Assembly (NCBI RefSeq): GCF_902806685.2
Contig: NC_048537.1
Location: 12,360,720 to 12,424,719 of the forward strand
From: Maniola hyperantus
Lineage: Eukaryota > Arthropoda > Insecta > Lepidoptera > Nymphalidae
DNA: 64,000 nucleotides
Direction of reading: 5' to 3'
In this document: in pieces, positions 57,707 through 64,000 of the stretch
Position numbering within the stretch: the first letter of the stretch is position 1
Layout of the letters: each line of letters opens with the position of its first letter
Notes under the pieces: model-generated
What the model was told of the DNA's origin: nothing
The model's database searches: none
Seen by the model: only the letters and a program-made list of their open reading frames with translations
Made by a program: the position numbers and the translations under genes

Positions 57707-57853
57707 TAAGATTTATAGCCTAAGTTGAAATGATTTGCTGATCAGCAAACGTTCAGAATATTATTTTCCAATAATAAGTATATTATGTCTACTATTCATC
57801 TTTCTTCATAATCTTCCAATGCTTTTGTTTAAACGACTCCTGCGACGTAACTA

Positions 57854-58029
57854 ATGGTACGATTACACCTACCGAGTAGTGAAGCGAGACAGTAAAATGT
57901 CACTCGGCCGAGACAGTGCTGTGGCTGAGAAATTGCGGCGAAATTGCACTCGTTAAGTGTTTATACCAACCGAGTACTCGGCCGAGGACACTGACTCGCC
58001 ACTGTACTCGTTAGGTGTAATCGTACCAT
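57854..58029. mobile_element. MITE with ~28-bp terminal inverted repeats
   Basis: Left end ATGGTACGATTACACCTACC, right end (other strand) ATGGTACGATTACACCTAAC, continuing CGAGTA. Repeated CTCGGCCGAG motifs lie in the interior. About 176 bp. Confidence 0.8.
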
Positions 58030-58868
58030 ATTATGTTGATGGTTTGTATTAGGTAAGCAGGTATGTCAGAAATCTTCAGTGGTAATTAATACACTTGTAC
58101 GAAATCTTGTTTTATAAGACGTCTGGAATCTGGACGAGTAGGTACCGATGTGGGCCATTATTTATTTATATTTGTTACGATATTATAGATATTATGATTT
58201 TATTAATTTATTGTTAAAAGTACCTACTCAGTTTTATTGTGTAGCTTTAGTACTGCTCTTTTTTTAATAAACGATATTAAAATAATATTATAATATTATA
58301 AGTCACAATACTAATTATTATCTATATTTTATGTATACAGTATAAAATTTTGGATACATTTGACATGCATCCGTATTACATAGGTATATGTATAGTATAC
58401 CTACTTACACAAACCGTTACACAACCGCCCCGCACTCCCGCACGTCACCCGCGCTCGCCAGCAACGGGTTAGCGCGATTGCCATTTCGACCTGTGGCGTA
58501 CTAATAGATATAGGTAATTCAATGGCTTTGAATTCAGCGCACTATCCACGCCTGGACAAAAGCACTCCTCCTATTTTTCCACAACTCATAGCCTCGGCCT
58601 TCCACGATGGCGCTGACGGGTTTTAGGAACCCAGAAATAAAGCAGATTTTGCCCACAAATCTTCCGGCATACCTACGACACATATACCATTTAAATAAAC
58701 TTACGTTTTTAAAATAATCGCGTAGTTCCTGACGTCAAGTTTTTATGTTGCATAACATAGCTCTTTGGCAAACCTTGAGCATAGGTTTTTGAGTTTTGGT
58801 GAAAAGAAAAAATCCCGTAAGTTGTTTTTGAGATTAGTGTATTTTTTTCTGTTAAATACATTTTGTAG

Positions 58869-58905
58869 ATTCATACTTGTTTAGTGCATTTAAACAAGTA
58901 TGAAT
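58869..58905. repeat. Small perfect palindrome (15-bp arms)
   Basis: ATTCATACTTGTTTA pairs with TAAACAAGTATGAAT across a 7-base loop. Confidence 0.8.
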
Positions 58906-59420
58906 TATAATTTTATACGCTACTAGTTTTTGCCCGCAACTATGTTCGTGTTGACTTATTTATAAAATGCTGAAGAGACCTTTAATATTCCCGGTATAAA
59001 AGATCTATCAGTCTGAAGGATACGTGCTAGTCTATATCTTTATGCCAGATTTCGTTAAGCTGTTCAGCGGTTCTCTCTCTCTCCGGTCGTTCCTTCATTG
59101 CTGAAGATCGTAGTCCTGGCAAACTTCCCTCGAATGGATTGTCTGTTTCCACCGGCTTCTGTTAGTTAGTGTTCAGCGGTTAAAAGTCGTAGAAAAGACA
59201 GATTTTCACTTATAAAATTATTATCTAAGTCTTAGATCTGAGATCTAAGTATATTTCATTAACAAGATTATGTAGGTAATATCGGAAATTCCTGTTCTGA
59301 CATTTTTGGATTAGAAACGAATCACGTAAAAATTAATTAGTTTGATAAATTCAAGATAATAGTTTGAATACGTGACAATGCGCAATTTCTATTTTTCACG
59401 GTCATTCAAGGCCCTTTGTT

Positions 59421-61222
59421 ATGTTCTTCTTCGCTTCTGTGGCATGTTAGTCTTAATCTTCGTTTAAATGAACACAATAAGTAGGTAGGTACCTAGAAAA
59501 TGCTACAATACAATCTAAACGAATTAAATAATTTGTCTAAACCAAATACTGTTACCTCTGGCCTTCCAACATCAATGACCCCTACCTATTCGTACTTTGA
59601 TATACCTACCTACCTAAATGTGATGGGTTCCCAGAACCCTCCGCATACCACTAGGTACCGCACTATTACGTAAATAGATTTTGCCCAGATAGTATATAAG
59701 CTGATAATCCAACATGATTTGAATAATTAATTATTCAACTGATCAACTGAATATTAATAAGTATAAGTGAGCAATCATTCTGCAAAGATAAATGTTATAC
59801 AGTGAATATTTTTGTCATATCTTCGACATGTATGTATCCGAACTTAATAAGTTGACCTTGTAATAATCCATAATATAATCACTTATTTTGAAAACCCTTA
59901 CAAGAAAAGAGTTCAGTTGATACTTAATACTGTTTTAAAAATTTGTAGTATGCTATGCGAAAGCGACTCCGCTGATTCCAAAAGATAATAGTCATTATGT
60001 AGACGGCAAAAGCCGGTACATTTGGATGCCCGATGGTGACGATGAGCTACATCTCGTAGACCTTCATGCTCCAGTTGAAGAGCAGTTCCTACGAACTAGG
60101 AATGGTGCTAACAATGCATACTGACTTTTCACTAGGTAAGATTTACAAATGTTACCTACTAGCTGATGCCCGCAACTTCGTCCGCGTCGATTTAGGTTTT
60201 TAACATTCCGTGAGAACTCGTTAAAACCCATGCAAAATGTCACGCTGATCTGTTGCTTCGCTCCGTTGTGGGGTTGAAGAACAAACAACAAGTCAATAAA
60301 CCAACAACAAAACACTCAATGATTCAGAATATCGAAGTAATGACAATATTAGGTAGGTACCTACTCCTTCCGATATGTTCTTCTTACCGGATTTCATCCA
60401 CGATAGCCCATCTCAAAGAAAATTACACATACACGGAGACATTATAATGCAGAATTGTATGTATGTGCTACTGTTGTGAGCATTATATTCCTCTCACTTT
60501 TGTAGTCAACGGTACCTATCCCAAACATTTTCTTCATTTTGATAGGATTTACTTACAATCTTATAACTTCATATCAGACCAGAAAAACCTGGTCTGGTAT
60601 ATAAATATAAATACTTTGCAGGTTTGGATCCTGCTGGGCAGGCTGGAATTTTCAGGAAATTCTACTGCCCTAAGGTGTAACGCCGGTTAATATGTTGAAG
60701 CGATTCACACTGATGGCCGTAATCTGGGAATCATGGACTCCAGTGGGCATGCCGACTTCTATCCCAACGGCGGACGGAACCCTCAGCCTGGCTGTCGCGA
60801 TAGCCTCTGCTCCCACAGTCGTGCGCCCCTGTTCTTCGCTTCTACAGTACAGAATAACCATTTGGTAGGACGACGATGCAACAATCTCAACCAAGCCATT
60901 AATATGCAGTGCTCTGGAGACAGGTTTAATATGGGCAACGGCTTAATACGGAAATCTGGGTAATTAATTTACAATTTTTTTTAATAATTTAATCGAACAA
61001 AACTATCAGACATTCAATAAAATAAATCGTGATAAAATATTGTGGTAGGTGTGCTGATTAATCTCTCCTTTACAGACTAATCATGACGGAATTTTGCGAT
61101 AAATAGTTTATACATTCGGTACCTACCCAAGCAATCACAATAGACAATAATATTCTGTTAATTTCTTTATTTACAGGAGTGGTACATTTGGACTGACAAC
61201 ACGTGATAGCTGGCCATTTTAA
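59421..61222 (+). pseudogene. Gene 13: lipase pseudogene without the serine exon
   Basis: Relics: exon 1 59421-59445 (shortened signal, start region damaged; the ancestral ATG before AAGGCC is lost), exon 2 59949-60135, exon 4 60622-60959, exon 5 61177-61222. Exon 2 keeps KDNSHYVDGKSRYIWMPDGD but the Trp codon of AYWLFTR is now a stop (60122-60124). No trace of exon 3, which should hold HGW and GHSLG, was found between 60136 and 60621. Exon 4 starts GLDPAG, then is out of frame, and the Gln of GQYVEAIHTDG is a stop (TAA). From YVEAIHTDG to FNMGNG the frame is clean and keeps SLCSHSRAP. Exon 5 ends DSWPF. It is closest to gene 12. Confidence 0.88.
60155..60240 (-). mobile_element. Family C fragment in gene 13
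   Basis: ctgatgcccgcaacttcgtc, gcgtcgatttaggtttttaa. It lies where exon 3 is missing. Confidence 0.55.
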
Positions 61223-61404
61223 TAGCTATAGTCCTGCAAGAATAAACTTAGAATTTAAATTGTACCTAAGTAGTTATACTAAAAGCATGTATAAAAAATC
61301 CATGATTTTATCCGCTGTCACCTTGATGAATTTTTTAAAATATCCATTTGATTCACCTGTAACAAAAAATATACGTATCTATTTTTTTATTCTGATACAA
61401 GTTA

Positions 61405-61512
61405 GCCCTTGACTGCGATCTCACCTGATAGTACCTAAGTGATGATGCAGTCTAAGATGGAATCGAGCTAACTCTGAAGGGGTATAGCAGTTTCATTAAA
61501 CCCGTACCTATC
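61405..61512 (+). mobile_element. Family F SINE body
   Basis: agcccttgactgcgatctca, gatgcagtctaagatggaat and cattaaacccgtacc, as at 25305 and 12600. Confidence 0.7.
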
Positions 61513-61991
61513 AATCCCGTACCCGTATCTATCAATTAGGGGTAACGAAGTATCCCCATTTAGAAAATTCGCAATGCCCATATTTGTGCAATGATGCTCG
61601 TCCCCTTATAATTATTGACCTACACAATAACTACGTGATGTCCACTCCAAAACACTATCTGAACAGCAAACGGTTATGGAAAAGACCACTCCCACAGCTT
61701 GCTAAGTCTCTGGGTAATGTTTGTTACTTGGGTTTAGTGACATCATAGCATACCAATACTTATATTTTTATTTTATTTATTTATTTATAGACTTTAAAAA
61801 AGGAAACATAAATTATTGCACCACATTTTTGTAGACTAAAGCACTAGATAAAAAACTCAGGTCTGTAATTTGCAGCCCGAATAGACGGTAGGGTTGACAA
61901 AAATCATTAATATTCGTTACCTTTATACCATTATATTTCGAAAGAATTCAGGAAATTTTCAAAAGGTAACAGGTTAGAGCTATGAGTTTAC

Positions 61992-62160
61992 CTCGTTCTT
62001 GGTTAGCACCCAAGGCCTGAGAAATGGTGCGAAGAGCCTGTGATCATGCTGCCTCCGTGCTGAAGGCCTTAAGCTGACGAGACAAGCCACCACCACTGTC
62101 ACCATACACCCAAACGTAGTGAACCACAGATAGGAGATCCGATACAAAAATGGCACTTCC
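61992..62160 (-). pseudogene. Candidate orphan exon of an unrelated gene
   Basis: On the minus strand an acceptor (TGTTTTAG|GGAAGT) and a donor (GAACGAG|GTAAAC) bound 169 bases. They read SDLLSVVHYVWVYGDSGGG, LSRQLKAFSTEAA, a TGA stop, then SQALRTISQALGANQER. Composition is more coding-like than the surroundings. The single stop suggests a relic or a sequence error. I do not recognise the protein. Confidence 0.35.
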
Positions 62161-64000
62161 CTAAAACACAGACTAAAAATAGTTACCTAATTTTGATGTA
62201 CGAGTACCTACAATCTGTTGGCCTCAGAGATTCCTTGTATAATTTATGATGATGATGGTTTGCCCACGCATTGTCCTAACCGTAAAACTGTGCTATTAGT
62301 GGGTGGACTATATTTTAAAAGGCCATTCGAGTACAGTATTCCCTTTGACGGTAAATTTGAATCGGTGGTAGATAGAGTCACAGACGTAGCGTAAGAGACA
62401 CTGGTCGTCCTACATGAATTAAATCGATTTTGACGTATATATACCCCTTGCCTACCTAAAAGGGAGATGTACCTACTCATCGTTATAAAAAAACTTACTA
62501 TGCGATTTAAAAAAAAACAACAGCTGTTCCATAGAAAAATGTCAATATCAGTCGATATAAGTCGTGGACCTTGATTTTAGTCATAGATTTATTAACTCAT
62601 TATTTTCATTTCGGTTTAGAGCCCTCTTTCCAAACGATCGTCTAAAAGTGAAGAAAAAATATTTATATCTACTTACCTAGGTAGAAAAAAATGTATCGCA
62701 GAATAATTTAATAATAAATACTTATGTAATGTTGTAGATTAATTATAGTGAAGATTAAGAACTCGTACAACGCAGTTACATCAATCAACAATTAATTCTC
62801 TCAAAATTCCAAATATTTAGATTAAAACTATATTTGTTTTTCCCTTATCTTGGTTAGTAAAAAGCCGAGCTTATACAAAATCATGATTACAAAACATAAT
62901 AATTGTGTGTGTGTGATTAATGACGAATGATGATTATGCGTCAACATCAACAGGGTGCTATTTTTCGAGTACTGGTAGATAGATAGTAGTTGAGGAGAAA
63001 AGGAGGAAGGTCGATCAAAGCTTGGAGGACCGCGAATATTATAGGTACCTACTCCTCCATGGCGTCAATTTTAGAGAAAAGCAAAACTGTATTTACTTAT
63101 TTTAATTTATGAAAATCTCAAAATTAGTTATTGTAAACATCTAAGACCTAGGAACTCGAATTTTATGATACGATAGGTATTGATGGCTGCTGCAGATAAT
63201 AATGATGGGTAAAATCGCAGGAAAAAGGGGGTGGGAACTTCTTATCCCTTCTTCCTTCAAAGAAGTCATGGCTACAAAACATCAGGTAGTAGACTGGGAT
63301 AAAAACAGTTGGAGAACTATTCCGCCTAGCCATGGACAAGGAGAAGTTTAAAAATTTAAAAAAGAAGTTTAAAAAATCTGACTGCTGACCTTCAGTAATG
63401 GAGAGGCACATGAAGAACAATAATATTATGTTTATTATAAGTAATAGATGAAAGGTGACACACAGAAATAAAAAAGAAGCTATATAAGCTAATAAATAGC
63501 TATTTAATGAATGGCCAAGACAGCTGATAACCCAGAGAGGAAATAGCGCTACTATCTAAGGAACCATGGCCAAATTATATCGTCTGACCCTCATGGTCGG
63601 ATGAAATAATATATTTTTTAAATATTAAAAAATAATAATATATTAATTTTATTATTATTTACTATTAATATTAATATTTCACCGCGATTAATAGCCTCAT
63701 CTGGTGACAGAAGGGCTGGCTCATTTTTGCGCAACGGATCAGCCTGGCTGTCCAGCGCGGAAATGCAGCCAGTATTCTTGGCACCATTCCACGCGCTCAT
63801 GATTTATATAGTAATTAGATAAGGCTAGCTTTAAGTTTTAATATTATACTTAATATATTAAATAATTTACTTAATTAAATACCTAAATAGAATTCTAGTT
63901 AAAACTGAGGTAGGTACTTGGTAGGTATACGTACAATTCAACGGGATCCTTTTCTGGAGGTGGTACAAAGGTGTAGGTGCAATTAAATGTAAATCGTTCT

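Larger units (their letters stand above)
57400..59420. other. Spacer between genes 12 and 13
   Basis: Holds a near-perfect hairpin (57633-57706), a MITE (57854-58029), a family E fragment (about 58420-58500), a small palindrome (58869-58905) and an interspersed fragment near 59070-59165. No exon seen. Confidence 0.6.
61223..64000. other. Right flank; repeats and unassigned DNA
   Basis: Contains a family F body (61405-61512), a candidate orphan exon (61992-62160, minus), and two short coding-like stretches on the minus strand near 63163-63420 and 63665-63800 that I could not assign. The rest is AT-rich. Confidence 0.5.

Noticed and set aside
63163..63420. 85-residue minus-strand frame (MARRNSSPTVFIPVYYL)
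   Set aside because: No splice context or recognised family; possibly a repeat, not enough to call a gene.
63618..63800. 60-residue minus-strand frame (GAKNTGCISALDSQADPL)
   Set aside because: It looks coding-like for about 45 residues and then runs into an AT repeat, as retroelement ends often do; I could not identify it.

Overview
The window is nuclear DNA of a moth or butterfly (Lepidoptera). The evidence is small exons with GT-AG introns, AT-rich spacers full of TAGGTACCTA-type runs, many short tRNA-derived SINEs and MITEs, and two secreted protein families typical of insects. No species can be named from the sequence. None of the listed genes is a single open frame; each gene model below was assembled by joining exons at splice sites whose phases agree.

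Left third (about 1.7-27.4 kb): a cluster of six genes or pseudogenes for small secreted proteins with the cysteine-rich DUF4773 domain (CxC-x4-CxCC, then NPxPxC). Five lie on the minus strand: gene 1 at 1668-5388, gene 2 at 6097-8153, a decayed copy (gene 3) at 8589-9750, its intact tandem twin (gene 4) at 10305-11618, and a long acidic, proline/threonine-tailed member (gene 5) at 13379-17973 whose reading frame is broken by many one-base indels. Gene 6 (23156-27439) is on the plus strand. Gene 3 and gene 4 sit in a direct tandem duplication of roughly 1.7 kb.

Right two thirds (28.0-61.2 kb): seven pancreatic-lipase-like genes without the C-terminal PLAT domain. Genes 7 and 8 (minus strand) and gene 10 (plus strand) have glycine where the nucleophilic serine of GxSxG should be; gene 10 has also lost the catalytic aspartate. 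Genes 9 and 12 keep a full Ser-Asp-His triad. Gene 11 keeps the triad but has a 4-base insertion in exon 4. Gene 13 is a pseudogene that has lost the whole serine-bearing exon. Genes 9 and 10 are a recent tandem pair. Genes 9 to 13 share a layout of about 37/190/395/337/46 bp exons and the C-terminal end WPF.

All products with a recognisable start carry a signal peptide and should be secreted, the lipase-like ones probably to gut lumen, haemolymph or egg; this is inference. The locus looks like a birth-and-death nursery in which some lipases have become likely non-enzymatic proteins.

Introns and spacers hold several repeat families, including nested insertions whose target duplications can be read directly, and several near-perfect small palindromes. 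No CRISPR array, rRNA gene or complete canonical tRNA gene was seen.
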